Shown: positions 10,831-22,783, numbered from the stretch's first letter. The stretch: 64,000 nt of DNA from Tremella fuciformis (GCA_032768795.1 CP136490.1:5022001-5086000), one strand, 5' to 3'. Program-made: numbers and translations. The notes: generated by a model from the letters alone, not told the origin.

Positions 10831-11243
10831 ACCCATGATTCAGCCTCTGAGTCTCGGAGTGCGAACCGTTTGCGCTCCACTTGACTCAGCTACAGAACGA
10901 TTCAATCAATAAATACTACAGTAATTCGACTCAGTCGTAATCATCCTTCGTCTACTTAAGTTTCTTGTTCATCACTCGCTTTACGGTACATTCCTGTCTA
11001 TGCATGATTTTCCCCTAATAATATTGGCAACAACGAGTCTCCGTAAGGACAACTCCTATTGTACCTTCCACATGAGATTACCAGTCCAGACCGCATCGCT
11101 CACATCTCAACAAGCTCGACGTCCCTTGCGGGTGCAACCGCGCTGCGGACGATGGCAGCTCCATGACATGCAGCGACCGGCTGACTGTCTCAACGCCGCC
11201 ATTCGCGCACTGCGGCTTGAAGAGTATACAACTCTGAGGCTTC
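10831..11243. other. intergenic region, 3' side of PPR gene
   Basis: About 410 bases without a supported gene, lying between two genes that converge here. An AT-rich patch around 10900-10930 could hold the 3' end of paralog 3. Confidence 0.4.
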
Positions 11244-13494
11244 CTACTCACCATGTGCAGGTGTGGATTTTGACCTTCTCGGGGTATGCAAGAGCTTCGC
11301 CATATCCTTGGCCAACGTCTCTAGCTTCTTCTGCTCCGCGCCCTCCGCCTTTTCGGCGACCCTTTCGGCGGCCCTTTTCACCTCTGCTGCGAGAACCATG
11401 GTGTGATGATTTTCAGGGCGTCGACTTTGACCGGCGCCAAGTTTTGTGTCGTGGCGGTCTGTGCTCTGTACCGATCCAACCTCTCTCGAATCGCCACCGA
11501 AAAAGGTCGAGCGTCCGAAGTGCTTGAAGATATTCAGAGCTTGGGTGGCTTGGGCAATCCCCCTGCCGTTCGCCGACTTGAAGAGAAAGACCATCGCTTT
11601 CGTCTCGATCGGTACAGGGCGGGTAGGTCGCCACGGTCTGGCCCGCACATCCACGTCCTTGCCATTGGGCGATTCCCACACGTATGGTCCAGAGACTTTC
11701 CCGTGTTCGACGCCTTGGGGCAGATGAGTCATGCGCCGAAGTAGGAGCAGGGCCGACTCGAAGTCTGGCGAGCCGTCGCGCCACCTCGCACTGGCAAGAC
11801 CGTCCACATACGCGGACGCCCTCCAAGGATGCTCAGGCTGGTAGTTGTTGAAAATGTTCATGACGACATCGATATCCCCGTTCAGAGATGCGATCTGCAT
11901 CGCTTTCAAACACAACTTGTCATCCGCCTCGAGAGCGAGTGGCGAGTCCATAATGAGCCGGACCGTGCGCATTGCGATTCCGGGAGCGGCGAGTCGCAAT
12001 GCGACAAGCACGGCGAGTGCGACATCGACCGTGAATGGCATACGTGGCAGACCAGTGATATCGGGCACTTTGGTCGCGTCGAGCGCATCGAACCGAGCGA
12101 GGACACGAGCGATCCCGGGATAGTCGGTGAAGTCGATAACATCGGTGATCAATTTGACTGCCAGCGCTTTGTCGTCAAGGCTCCCATGGGAGAGGTTGTA
12201 GAGGATGCGGAAGAGCAGATTCTCATCGATGAGGCGCTCCCCCATCTTGGCCTTCTGGATGGCTGCGCGAAGGATGTTGTTCACCAGGGGTCTGACCCTC
12301 TCGATGATGACTTGCCGGGCATCATGATGGCCCGGTGCCGTTTCAAGTGTCTGAGTCACAGCTGACATCATGGTCGTGTATGTGAGCGTGTCTGGAGCGA
12401 GCGGCCCCACTTGATCCAATTGCAAGAAGGCGGCTTGCATCTCATCCCACATCCCATGACGAGACAGGAATTTGAGGTACGAGTTTGTCGGTGCGCTGTT
12501 GATGTCTTGAGAGTAGTCTTCGTCTCGGCGGCGGGCGGTGACTGATCCGCTAGACGCCAGCAGACCCCCCAGACCATCATCCTCGTGCGCCTCGCTCTGC
12601 TTCGCAACGAGCTCCCGGAGGTGACGTTGAGCTTGGTCATAGATGAGGTCAACGCGAGTCAAGGTCCGCTCAGATGGTCTGGCTTTCGGACTAAAAGGTG
12701 AAGGCCCAGAGTGCGGGACTTGTGCGTAAGCGTTGAGAAGAGTGGTGTACATCTGCGTGTGAGGTTTAATACCGCGTTTCTTCATCTACGAAGATCAGCA
12801 CTATCTGGCCGTTGCAACGTGAGAGACATACGTCGTTGAAAGCGGTCCACATGCGATCCAGCCTTCCCTCCCTGCCTAGCAGAGCGAAGAGCCGTCCCCA
12901 GACCGGTCCCGTCGCATGACTCCTCGGCGCATCGTAGACCATCGATATCGCCTTTTGCACATCCTCATTCCGCATGGGCGACTTGCATCTCCCGATGTGC
13001 TTGCCCAGGCGCTCGGACAGCTGGTATGCCGGGTCACCTCTAATGCTGGCCGCGGGTGGTCCTCTCGGGTCCGTCGACCGGCGAGGGTCGGATTGAGGAC
13101 GCGGACGGGGGCCCGGCTGATACCGCGGCAGCGTCTTCGCCTGCGGAGGCAAAGGCCATGTTGGTTGACTCGCAGCACCATCCTGGTCCGGTCCATCCGC
13201 CCTCTCCTTGCTCTTGCCTTTCCACGGCGCAGCGGGCTGAGTCGGCCACAGCTTGACCTCTTGGTAGCTCGGCCCGGGGACCTTCGACCGCTGCGTCTGG
13301 TACTGCATCGGGAGTCTGTCCAGGTCGTTCATGTCCCATAGAGCCGCTGAACCGGTGCCGGACAAGACATTGTCCCGGATGCGACGCTTGGCGGATTTGG
13401 CGCCGGCAGTGACAGTGGACGCATGGCGGGCTGAGGGTATTGTTGATGGACCAGCTGCAGCAAGTACGCTGCTGACGCGCTGGAAAGCTCGCAT
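11244..13494 (-). CDS. mitochondrial PPR-type RNA-binding protein
   Basis: Two exons (13494-12832 and 12785-11244) give 734 residues. The start at 13494 opens a basic, Ser/Ala-rich N-terminus typical of a mitochondrial import signal. The exon junction creates MWTAFNDMKKRGIKPHTQMYTTLLNAYA, best seen as the helix pair of a pentatricopeptide repeat with the usual AFxxMKxxGIKPxxxxYxxLLxAY pattern; a second clear unit is around LAPDTLTYTTMMSAV. PPR proteins of fungi act on mitochondrial transcripts (stability, translation or ribosome assembly). The specific target cannot be told from sequence. The C-terminal end KTPAHGE lies on a strong gtgagt donor, so a further small exon downstream cannot be excluded. 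Confidence 0.78.
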
Positions 13495-13658
13495 CGTCAG
13501 TCGGCGAGGGGCGACAAGCGTCGAGAGTGACAATGAGCTTGAAATTCATAGCAATCCGAAATTGAAACAGGTCTATTGTTTCAGGTGGAGGCTTCCCTGA
13601 CTGATTCGTGGCAGGTGGCAAATGTGGCACTTGACTTCATCCGTGATGCATGCAAGCC

Positions 13659-16509
13659 CTAACTCTCAAAGAACTGATCCAGACTGCCATTGTACGCATT
13701 CAGCGGCCAAGCAGAATCAAGCGGCCCGAGCGTAGTCATGCTATTGAAATCCCCCGCGATGCTCCACAGGCTCTCCGGGTCTGCCAGCGGGCCAAAGGGA
13801 TCCGCCAGCAGCGTCTGTGTCGTTTGGGGGGTCAAGCCGCTAGATGCAGTAGGTTGTGTTGGGAGCTCAACACCCGGCACAGTCTGCTGCTGTGCCCAGG
13901 TCTCCGAGAAGGCATTCCACGACCCAGAGCCTGGTGAGATGCCCGGGGCATTATCGGGAGAAGAGAAGGATAGCTCAGATTCTTGCGCGATGCGATTATC
14001 TTTGCTCGAATGGAAAGGCGGACGCAGTAGATCTGTGGCGGCGTGGTCGCGGTCGAATGGTTTCGGCGAGCTGTGCGAAGAGGGCGGGTGTGATTCGTCC
14101 AGAAAGTTCTTGGGCTGTCTGGCGCGGCGATCCCCAGAGAGGCTGCCGTTGTTGAGAGCGCGCAGGATGGCGGCAGGCAATCCAATTTCCAGCTGCTCGC
14201 CTAGACCGTATCGCCTGAACAGGCGGAGGGTGTCGTGTAGCTGTGCATTAGTTTTGACTAACACGGTCAAGGCCAAATGCAAAGGGGACGCACCAGGCTT
14301 CCAGAGTACGGGAACAGCCCCTCCATAGCCTGCAGATGCACAAATGCAGGCTTGCAGAGCGCCACGACTGCCCGCTTCATCTCCGCTGACGGCGAGGGAT
14401 GGCGGTACAGATCCCAAAGGGTGATCCGGATCGCTTGATAGAAGCAGATCGAGATATACGGGTCCCGCGAGACGAAAGTCGGGCAGTGGTCCAAAACCAA
14501 TTGACACATGCGCAGAAGCTTGGCTGCGTAGTCGACACACTCGTCCTGCGCTGCCTGAATGTAGGAATTAGGCGCCGCAAGGAGGACTTCGGGTCTGGCG
14601 GCTTCAACAAAGGCGAAGATCGCGATCCGGCATAGGTCGCAGCTGTCCATTAGCTTGAACCTAACATCGATACAGATACTGACTAAGAGATGTAATGCCA
14701 AACGTGCAATGTGAACAAAGCCGTAATTTGGGCAGAGTGGATAGGAAAAGGCATGCGCCGCTTCTCTATCTCCAACTGAGGAGGTAGATTGTCCTCCCAC
14801 CACTGTAGAGATCTGCGGCATTTCCAGGATGTCGAGCGGTCCTCCCATGGAAGAGAAGTATCGCTTGACAAGTTGCGCACATACGACAAGATCTTGGTAC
14901 GAATTGCAAATGCGCAGATGTACTGACACAGCGGGCTCTGAGCCGTACGCGTATGCAGCGGTGGGCTCGTCCACGTCCCATCGATCGCTAGGTCGGGGAG
15001 GATGAGTCGACCAGCATCGTATTCCTCGCCCGACTCGAAAGCCTCTTCGTCCACCGGGAGCGGGATCCTCATGGCCGAGTGCGGGATGTTGGTATATTCC
15101 GAGAAGCCATCCGAGACATACAGATCGATCATGTAGACGGCCCACATGAGACGGCGACGGGACTCGATTTCGAACCAGGACAACCTGGACTTTTGTGATT
15201 CTTGGGAGTTTGGGTCAAAGGTGTTGAGTCGCAGTGCGAAAGCCAATCTAGGGGTTTATCAGCTTTTCCTCGGGCAGTGTCGTAGTGAACTGACCTAATA
15301 GCACTGCCAGATGTCATCCACGCCGCGACCAAGTCCCGTGCGTACAGGTCAAAGTGGAAACAAATGACGAGTGAACCGAGGGTTGCGCTCGTCATTCGGC
15401 CATTCTCGATCTCCATCATGGCCTGTCGTTTCGCCTCGGCGATCCATTTCTGCGCTGGTGCCGCGTCGGTCAGGACGAATTTGGCCGATATTGCGCAGAC
15501 AGCCAGTAATAGGCAAAGCGAGACTGACTCGTCCTCGACTGCCTTGATGAATGTCGCACGATGGAGGAAGGAGAAGATGGTACAAGGATACACGTCGACG
15601 AAGTAGGCATTGATGAGCTCCTTGATGAGACGTGCGTTGCCGACCTGACTCATGACGGCGGCACTGACCATAAGCTTTGATCACATCATGAGAGGATAAA
15701 CGGACTATCTGGAGAGGGGACTTGACGGTGGATGAGTGATGATTGGAGCGTCTCCCTCTGCCTCGTACACACACGGGATACCCTTGATGAGGCAGCCACC
15801 GCATTCCGGCCGCTCCTTGGAGCACTCGAGCGAATTGAGCTGGCAGGCGCGACACTTGCTCCCGTCGTTGGTCTTACGCTTTACCCGGCGTCTTGGGAAG
15901 GCTTTGAATCAGTCAGCAAGGACCACGGATGCGTGAAGGAGGCGCTCACTGCCGTCGTCTGGTGTGTCCCACATGCACCGCAGACCCAAGCGGCGACACG
16001 CACCGCACTGCCCGCCTTGCCCGTTCTCATCCAAATTCGGATGCCCCTCCTCGTCGCAGCGCACTCGGCGGCGCTTGCACTGCAGACAACCTTGCAGTAA
16101 GCGGTCCGCCGGTACGCGAGAGGGAGAGGCGAGACTTACCAGTGCGCACTCGGGTCCTCTTGACTTTGGGTTTGCCCTCTGAAGCGACCGAGGCAGCCGA
16201 CACCGAGTCCCTGCGTCCCACCTCTGGCGAGGAAGACCCGTGGCTGTTGCCGTTGGAGGTAACGTTCCGCCCAGGCGAAGTGGCAGAGGCGTTGGGGGCA
16301 CGGAAGCTCTGTCTTGGCGAAGTAGCGCGGGCGATACTGCTGGGCGGGGCCATGGACATGAGCGGACTGGCGAGAGCGTCGCCCTCTCCCCCGCGCGACG
16401 GCCCCGCGCCAAACGCCTCGGAGTCTTTGCGGGTCAAACCGTGGTGCTCCGCGGGATGCGGCGGCGTCGGGCCCACACTCGTAGCGTCGGGGTGCTGTGA
16501 CTGTGCCAT
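13659..16509 (-). CDS. Zn2Cys6 transcription factor with two zinc-cluster modules
   Basis: Seven exons (16509-16140, 16090-15950, 15901-15727, 15663-15295, 15247-14684, 14642-14294, 14240-13659) give 849 residues, with phases consistent at all six junctions. The N-terminal 120 residues are Ser/Pro-rich. A first cluster has Cys at about 125, 128, 135, 152, 155 and 162 with the basic KRRRVR between the second and third Cys; its linker between Cys 3 and 4 is long (16 residues). A second set C-x2-C-x6-C-x6-C-x2-C-x6-C follows at 187-214, preceded by RRRVKRK. The middle (about 230-640) is a fungal-specific transcription factor domain with the typical AIRLAFALRL and ESRRRLMWAVYMID segments. The C-terminus is Ser/Pro/Gln-rich and may activate. 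Target genes are unknown. It is divergent to RRS1. Confidence 0.85.
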
Positions 16510-16981
16510 CGCAGTGACGCTGTCTTGGCCAACAAGAGAGAGTCAGATTAGATAGAGCCACCACCGCGTCGACGTCGCTTGTGAAGAGAGGTCGTATCGA
16601 TCGGCTACGAGGGGGCGGGTGCGAAAGCGTACATATATGTGACGAGCAGCCCCTCACCTCCGGCTACTACAGCTCCAGTCTTTGCACGCCGAGAGCGAGG
16701 GGCGGGGCCGCTCAGGGGTTATGGCTCTGCTAAACGCTGCATGCCTCCTCTCGTTCTCCGTCTTTGCATATACAGTCGGACACAGCCAAGAGGTAAGAGA
16801 GCAGAGGGTAGCGATCGCTCGGTTGGCTCGGCTGAAAAGCTCGGATGGGTTCCGAGGGGGAGGGAACATTTAAGTGGAGCCTGACCATGTGTCAGACACG
16901 TGTTGGTCAGAGATGGGTAAAAGTTGCTTTTCGAGCTTCGATCCTACCTCAACCTGCCTCGATAGTACAGATCTTGCCAGC
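16510..16981. promoter_or_regulatory. shared region between divergent regulator and RRS1 genes
   Basis: A 472-base region separates the two start codons and must hold both promoters. A short plus-strand open stretch starting at 16720 encodes a hydrophobic segment but ends without a good continuation, so I do not call it a gene. Confidence 0.5.
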
Positions 16982-18078
16982 ATGGACGTCTCGCAGGAGC
17001 TCGCTGACTATGCGGCCAAGCAGTGAGTCCTGTCATTGACTGCACGTTGGGTATCTCAGCTGAAGCACTCAGCACTACCGACCTCCTCCCTCGGGACTCG
17101 GTCCAGGTGGACGCAGGTCTGCTCGCCGCGTTCGACAACACGCCAGTCGAGACCGAGGCTTACAAGTGAGCTGGATCAGAGGTGCAAGTCGTGGCTGACA
17201 CATCTGCAGCGCCAACACCGCCGCTCACCTGCTCGCACTAACCCTCACCTCGACGCACCACCTCCTTTCTGCCCTCTTTCAACTTCCCACCAAATCCACC
17301 CCGACAGGCCCTATGACCCAGCTTCCTGCGCCCGTCACGCTCCTTCCCCGAGAAAAGCCACTGCCAAAGCCCAAGCCGCTGACAAAGTGGGAGCGCTTCG
17401 CCAAGGCCAAGGGGATCAGCCACAAGAAGCGCGAGCGGGAAGAGTGGGACGAGGACCGCCAAGAGTGGGTCAAGCGGTGGGGCCGAGGCGGGAAAAACAA
17501 GGAGAAGGAGGAGCAGTGGCTGCACGAGGTCAAGGGCGGAGACGGTGCGCAGCAACTCCACGAGGAGTGATCAAGTGCTGATTGCAGATCCCGACCACGA
17601 CCCCGCTGCGACCGCCCGCAAAGAGCGCAAGGAGCGGATCGCCAAGAATACCGCCCAGCACGCGCGCAACCTTGCCCAAGCGGCCGCTGCTTCGTCCTCG
17701 TCCGCCACGCCATCCGTCTCAGCTGCCAACTCGGCCAAGCGCATCCAACGGAAAGCCGAGCTCGAGCGCTCTATGCTCATCTCCAAATCGTCCACTGCAT
17801 CGCTAGGCAAGTTTGACAAGAAGATTGAGGGCGAGCCGAAGGCCAAGGGCATCAAGAGGAAGTTCGAGTCGAACGTCGGTGGCGAGGAGGGCTGGAGCAG
17901 CGAGAAGGGGCGGTCCATGGATTTGCTCAAGAGTCTCGAGGGCAGGAAGAGGCGGGAGGGCAAGGATGGCGGCGACGTGAATGTGCGGAAGGCTGTCAGG
18001 TATCATGATCGAGTGGAGAGGGCCAAGGGCAGGTCGGAAGGCAAGGGCGCGAGGGGCAAGGGCAAGGGGAGGAAGTGA
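16982..18078 (+). CDS. RRS1: ribosome biogenesis regulatory protein RRS1
   Basis: Four exons (16982-17022, 17073-17165, 17210-17544, 17588-18078) give 319 residues. The core motif LPREKPLPKPKPLTKWERFA and the following KGISHKKREREEWDE stretch are the hallmark of RRS1. The N-terminal part DLLPRDSVQVDAGLLAAFDNTP is also typical. RRS1 works with RPF2 to bring the 5S ribonucleoprotein into pre-60S particles in the nucleolus. The C-terminus is basic (GKGARGKGKGRK-like), as expected of a nucleolar protein. All phases agree. Confidence 0.93.
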
Positions 18079-18232
18079 GCCGGTCAGTCGGCCAGCTGGT
18101 CTCTCTTCGTTGGCAGGTCTCGTTTCATGCATACACTGTAATATCTATGCGGTCTATTGTCGCGACAAGATTTGGATGATACAGATGCTCATGCACTTTT
18201 GGTCAGATCCAGGACCATATTGATATGTCTCG

Positions 18233-18883
18233 CTAGTGGTCAGCTTTTCTCGCATCCCTTCGCAGCCAGCTCGACTCACTCCCTTCTTTCATGTAGTAGT
18301 CGCCATGGGGTTCGTAGCCTAAACGGCGGTAGAAGCCAGTAGCATCGACTCCTCCTTCCTTCGGATCTCCAGCCTACACCTAAGTCTGGGCACTTTTCGA
18401 AACAATGATGGATGAGGGTGCTCACCTGCGAATGACAATACACCCTCGGTCCACCCACACTCTTGACATGCTCATGCACCGCCACGCATAACGGCTTCCC
18501 CAGTCCCATCCCTCTGTACGACTTGCGAATGGCCAATCTGCCCAGCTGCGCGTCAGCTTGCCTTGTTCGGGGAATACGCCAGGCGGCTGACCTGGCCATC
18601 GGGCATCACGCGGATGGTGCCGACGGGCTGCTCGTCCGAGTACAGTACAAAGTGCGTGGAGATGGGGTCGTCACTGACAATCAGCGCTGTCGAGAGATCA
18701 AGAGTCAGCGCACGGATTGTCAATTTCTATGCGTTCCGGGTACCCCTGCTCCACGATGAACACTGCCCATCAGCGTCCCGCTCGAATCATCGGAAGTGAC
18801 ATACCCTCGTGTCGAATAGCCATAGAGTGTGCCATCTGCTCCGGCGTCGTGACTCTCACCACCTCGAGGTTCGGAGCTGCCAT
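18233..18883 (-). CDS. GNAT-family N-acetyltransferase
   Basis: Five exons starting at 18883 (exon 1 18883-18805, exon 2 18762-18714, exon 3 18673-18592, then two more) give about 156 residues. The order of motifs fits a small GNAT enzyme: VFIVEQGYP near the N-terminus, HFVLYSDEQPVGTIRVMPDG (beta strands), then LGRLAIRKSYRGMGLGKPLC, which is motif A with the R/Q-x-x-G-x-G/A loop that binds acetyl-CoA, and finally ATGFYRRLGYEPHGDYYM, the usual FYxxxGF end. Yeast and fungal relatives of this size acetylate small amines or protein N-termini; the substrate here is not known. A 43-nt intron between NP and DDP is needed to keep the frame. Confidence 0.85.
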
Positions 18884-19176
18884 GGTAGCGCGTCGGCTCT
18901 TGAGCTATGTTCGGCCTGTGTACAGAGTCGTCACGTAGGCTGTCGTCTTGGCGCAGCCCGCATCCCTTTACTGCTTAAGGCTCATGCACAAGTCGCCATT
19001 TGACCTCCACCCTTATCGCTTCAAGCTGTAGGTGTGGGTTTGGGATATATTCAAAAAGTACCCGCCAAAATATATTGGCCGCCCGTTTCCAAGTCCGTCC
19101 CATTGGCCATCGTCCCGACTTGTCCATCTTCACCCGTCGTTCACTTGTCAGACCCCAACAAGGCATCTCGAGCACC

Positions 19177-19670
19177 ATGAACTGGATCGTCAACCGTGAG
19201 TCGAGTCTTCGCGCCGTCAAGGCAAATGGTTGATTCCCGTTTCTTGCGGTGTGGGTCAGAGGAAGAGCGGGACTGACTCGCAGGCCCGAACCGCGTGCAG
19301 GAGAAGCAGATTGCCATGCAGGTGAGCTGCCGTTTGAAGTACATTTAGGCGTCCTCGACCGCCATACGACCTGAGCACGGATAGCAGGGAGGTATGGAAT
19401 GGAGGAGGGAGATGGCTAGAGGCAGCAGGACTCGGCGGAGAAAGGTGGGCATGGGAGATACTAATTGCCAGGCGCAATCTGGCAAGAACTTTGTCTACCT
19501 CCGCGGACCCCGCTCGAGACTCTACTTTGGCGGCTACATGGCCCTCTTCACCGTCGCCTTTGTCGGCTCGTCATTCCAGCTGGTGCAATATGCCCGAGTT
19601 GGTCTTATTCGTTGTCGGAAAAGCACGGAAGCTGACAGGGCAGGGAAAGGCCAAGAAGGTCGGCGAGTAG
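19177..19670 (+). CDS. COX7: cytochrome c oxidase subunit VIIa (COX7)
   Basis: Four exons (19177-19195, 19284-19321, 19472-19597, 19644-19670) give 69 residues. The middle, VYLRGPRSRLYFGGYMALF, followed by one membrane helix and a lysine-rich tail, matches the subunit VIIa/COX7 pattern (W/YLRGPRSxLY then a single helix). The protein would sit in the inner mitochondrial membrane as part of complex IV. The last exon contributes only eight residues. The gene is easy to miss because every exon is short. Confidence 0.82.
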
Positions 19671-19954
19671 GATTGCAGTGGCATGCACGCATATACGATC
19701 TGACGTCGCCCTTCATTCCCGCAGGACTACTAATCGTTCCTCAAGAGACACTCGAGGATGAAAGCTGTTCCCGGAGAGAATGATTCATGTCTATGGTGGT
19801 ATCACAGGCAATGCTTCAGATGGCCGCCCCATCGAGCACGTTGCACGCTGCTTCCGGAAGGTGGGCCGTCGTCACGCATTCGTGACTCAACATCCTTGGC
19901 GTTCACCATCCCAATCTCGCTCAAGCCGCCTCCAGGGCGCTCCTGTCGAGATTG

Positions 19955-22783
19955 TCATCCCGATTTCGGGTCGAGCTTCCAGGGCAGCTCGTGAAGCTTG
20001 GCGTAATCAATGGCCCCGTTGTTGGCGAGAACATCGTTGTCCATCTTGAACGGGATATCGAACTTGAAGTCCTCGCACCCCGTCCTCTTGACCAATCTCT
20101 CAAAGTCCCTATACTGCTCCGCCATCGGCCCCTCTCTATCGGGCGACTGGTCGTCGATCGCCCATTCCACGCCCAACGTCAACTTGCCCGTCTTGACCTC
20201 CCAGTCGTGGTCCCTCTCCCACAATAACTGGCCCTTCCGCTCTGTGCGGCAGACCATCCTGAAGTGCTCGCCGTCGTGCCGGTACATCTCCTTATAAGTC
20301 AGATCGCCCTTCGTCGCTTCGAACGCCATCGGTTCGCCCGTCCACGCGACGGACCCCGGTCCGTCTGGATCATTGATGACGGTGCCGTGCCAGGCATCTC
20401 GCACCCTATTGCGGAAAGTCGCGCGCGTGCTGGTCATCCATTGCGACGCCTGGGACCTGGTGTTGGCCACAAACGGCCATCTCTTCTCCTTCTCCGTCCC
20501 CGTCCCAGTCTCCCTTCCCGTCTCCCTCTTGACAGTGCCGTTGTCTGCCGTTGTTTCCCCGGCCGTCGACTGATAGGCTGGCTGCGGAGTTGTCGGGACG
20601 TATCCTGAATCTGTCGCAGTCGATTCATATGTCATGCGTCGCGAGGTGCCGGCCGTCCTGGGCGCCGCTTTGGGCTTTTTCGCAGCGGGCGGCGGGACTG
20701 TTGTTTCGTCCGGCGCGGCTCGCCGGGCAGTCTCGCGTGGCCTGGTCTGCTCGGTCTGCGTCTCGAGCGCGGTCGTCTGCGGCGCGGCAGAGGTGTCGTC
20801 CCCAACCGCCGTGGTGGCGGTCTCCTCCTCCGTCAGCTCGACGATCCGTGGCACCCGTGTCTGCTGCTGAGACGTGTCAAACTTGGACGCGTCAACAACC
20901 ACAGACGACTGTTCCTGTGCCTTGGGACCCTCGCGCTTGACCTTCTTGGTGGGCGTGGCTGTGGTGCTCGTCTTGACTGCGCCCTCGTCATCGGCATCAC
21001 TCACCGGTTCCGATGCCTCCCCTTTCTTGACCTTTTTCGGGGCGGGTTTCTTCGTGTCGCCGTTTGTGCTCGGTGAGGCCTTCTGCTTGGGGTCGGGGCT
21101 TCCGTACTTGAGTACGTTAACCGTCCACTCGGAGGCCGAAGCATATGTGTCTTTGTCCTTGCCCTTGTAGTGCGGACGGAGCACATTGGCGAGTTCCAAG
21201 CCCGTACCTAGAGTTTCCTCAGTGATCCCATAGCTTTCAAAGACCTTCTTGCGGGGCTCGATATACTCTGACATGCTCGTCGCGTACTTGCCGTCCGGCA
21301 TGAAACTCTGCGCGGCGAAACTTGAGATCAATTTGTCAAATCTGCTCAGACCGTTGCCGTCTTTCTTCTTGACGAGCTTGGCAGTGGCTGTGCTCACCGA
21401 GCTGGCGAAAGTCTTGAACTGGTCGTACTGCTCCTCGGTGGTGTACTCCTTGATGGGGTTCTTGAGGGTCTTCTGCGGCTGCTTCGTCTGCTTGGGCTTG
21501 GTGGTGGCTTTGAGCTTTTTGCTCGCCGTGTCCGTGACCTGGCCAGACAGCCACTCGTAACTTTCGTCTCTGAGCATGTCGGTCGTCTTCTCGTGAGCGT
21601 ATGCTTTTTTGAGAACGCCCATGACGTTTGTCAGCTCGTCGTAAGTCTCCTTTGAGAGGTTCGCAGTCTCGGTGAACAAGGTCTGGTATTCCTCCCAATA
21701 GTTTTTCGCCTTCTTCGGCCACTTGTGCGCCGCCTTGGACCCCGTGGTCTCGGCGGCGAACATCGAGACGATGTTGTCCAGCTTCGTGGCGGCCGTCTCG
21801 TCTTCCTGTTTCTGCTTGAGCTCCACGAGCTTGGAGTAGAGCGACTTGACCGACTCGTAGGCCCCCTCCATGGGCTCACTGTTTGGCTGCGATTTATACG
21901 CACTTAGCACCTGCTTTACAGGGTCATTTTTTGTGCTGCCAATCAGATCGGTGCGCAGTCGGAGGGCAAAGTCCTTGCGCTCCCGCAGGTCATGCTTGTC
22001 TATCGGGAACGACGACCGCACGGCTGTCGAGAGCGAGCTCAGGTCCTTGAACCTGCTCTCAGTGAGGCCGATGGAGTCAAACAACTCCTTGGAAGCTTTG
22101 ATGAGCTCGCTGCTGCTGGTCTTCGTTGGGACTCCAAACGCCTCAGTGGTGAATGCGTCAATCACGTCGCTGAAAGCCTGCTTCTGCTTGCCGAGGGCCG
22201 GCTGCTGCCGGCATGTGTCGTACATACTCGTCAGACCTTTGCTCATAGCCGACAAGCCGGCTCTGTCCGCCTCGCTGAGATACTGGCTGACAAAACTCTG
22301 CGCCGATTTCTGTGTGTTTTCTGTTGCGCGCGCTGTGGGATCGGCAGGGTCGTAAGGGATCGCTTGGTCGACCATCTCACCAACCCCCAGCTGTCCACCC
22401 AAATATGCAGCAAGCATTTTGCGGTCCTCCGCGGTGTTAAGCGGCGCGTTGGCGCGAATCGCGTCTCTCAAGGAGGTGATCTTGTGGAAGTCGTCGAACG
22501 TCAAGCCCAAGTCCAATTTCTGAAAGGGGATACTCTTAAGGGTACCCTCCAGGGGGTCGGTCCCATCCGGACGGCTCAGTCCAGCAGAACTGTTTGCAAA
22601 GGATGTTGCAAGTGAGGTGAGTAAGTCTTGTTTGCTCGATTCTTTCGTGAGCGCGCCGGGCCGGAATATTACATTCTTGAGGTGGTTCCAATCTGGGAGG
22701 TTCGATTCTGTGCCAAGCACCGTCTCCATCAATGTCTCCGGTGTCAGATCGACCAATGATGTCCCTGTCGTTGTCGTCGCCAT
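19955..22783 (-). CDS. large unknown protein, 942 residues, single exon
   Basis: A single uninterrupted frame of 942 residues starting at an ATG at 22783, unusual in this intron-rich window. The first 560 residues are predicted mostly helical and contain repeated units of about 130-150 residues with phrases such as FAAxxF/FAAQSF, LxxSFAA and FESYGITE, suggesting degenerate internal repeats. Residues about 570-760 are low-complexity and charged with stretches such as KKPAPKKVKKGE (possible nuclear signal). The last 150 residues look like a compact domain rich in Trp, Asp and Arg (for example LLWERDHDWEVKTGKL). I do not recognise any family. It has no signal peptide or membrane span. Confidence 0.7.
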   Translation of the reverse strand: MATTTTGTSLVDLTPETLMETVLGTESNLPDWNHLKNVIFRPGALTKESSKQDLLTSLATSFANSSAGLSRPDGTDPLEGTLKSIPFQKLDLGLTFDDFHKITSLRDAIRANAPLNTAEDRKMLAAYLGGQLGVGEMVDQAIPYDPADPTARATENTQKSAQSFVSQYLSEADRAGLSAMSKGLTSMYDTCRQQPALGKQKQAFSDVIDAFTTEAFGVPTKTSSSELIKASKELFDSIGLTESRFKDLSSLSTAVRSSFPIDKHDLRERKDFALRLRTDLIGSTKNDPVKQVLSAYKSQPNSEPMEGAYESVKSLYSKLVELKQKQEDETAATKLDNIVSMFAAETTGSKAAHKWPKKAKNYWEEYQTLFTETANLSKETYDELTNVMGVLKKAYAHEKTTDMLRDESYEWLSGQVTDTASKKLKATTKPKQTKQPQKTLKNPIKEYTTEEQYDQFKTFASSVSTATAKLVKKKDGNGLSRFDKLISSFAAQSFMPDGKYATSMSEYIEPRKKVFESYGITEETLGTGLELANVLRPHYKGKDKDTYASASEWTVNVLKYGSPDPKQKASPSTNGDTKKPAPKKVKKGEASEPVSDADDEGAVKTSTTATPTKKVKREGPKAQEQSSVVVDASKFDTSQQQTRVPRIVELTEEETATTAVGDDTSAAPQTTALETQTEQTRPRETARRAAPDETTVPPPAAKKPKAAPRTAGTSRRMTYESTATDSGYVPTTPQPAYQSTAGETTADNGTVKRETGRETGTGTEKEKRWPFVANTRSQASQWMTSTRATFRNRVRDAWHGTVINDPDGPGSVAWTGEPMAFEATKGDLTYKEMYRHDGEHFRMVCRTERKGQLLWERDHDWEVKTGKLTLGVEWAIDDQSPDREGPMAEQYRDFERLVKRTGCEDFKFDIPFKMDNDVLANNGAIDYAKLHELPWKLDPKSG

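Noticed and set aside
16682..16873. Small hydrophobic protein gene in the region between the zinc-cluster regulator and RRS1
   Set aside because: The frame lacks a convincing end, has no recognisable family and would overlap the divergent promoter.
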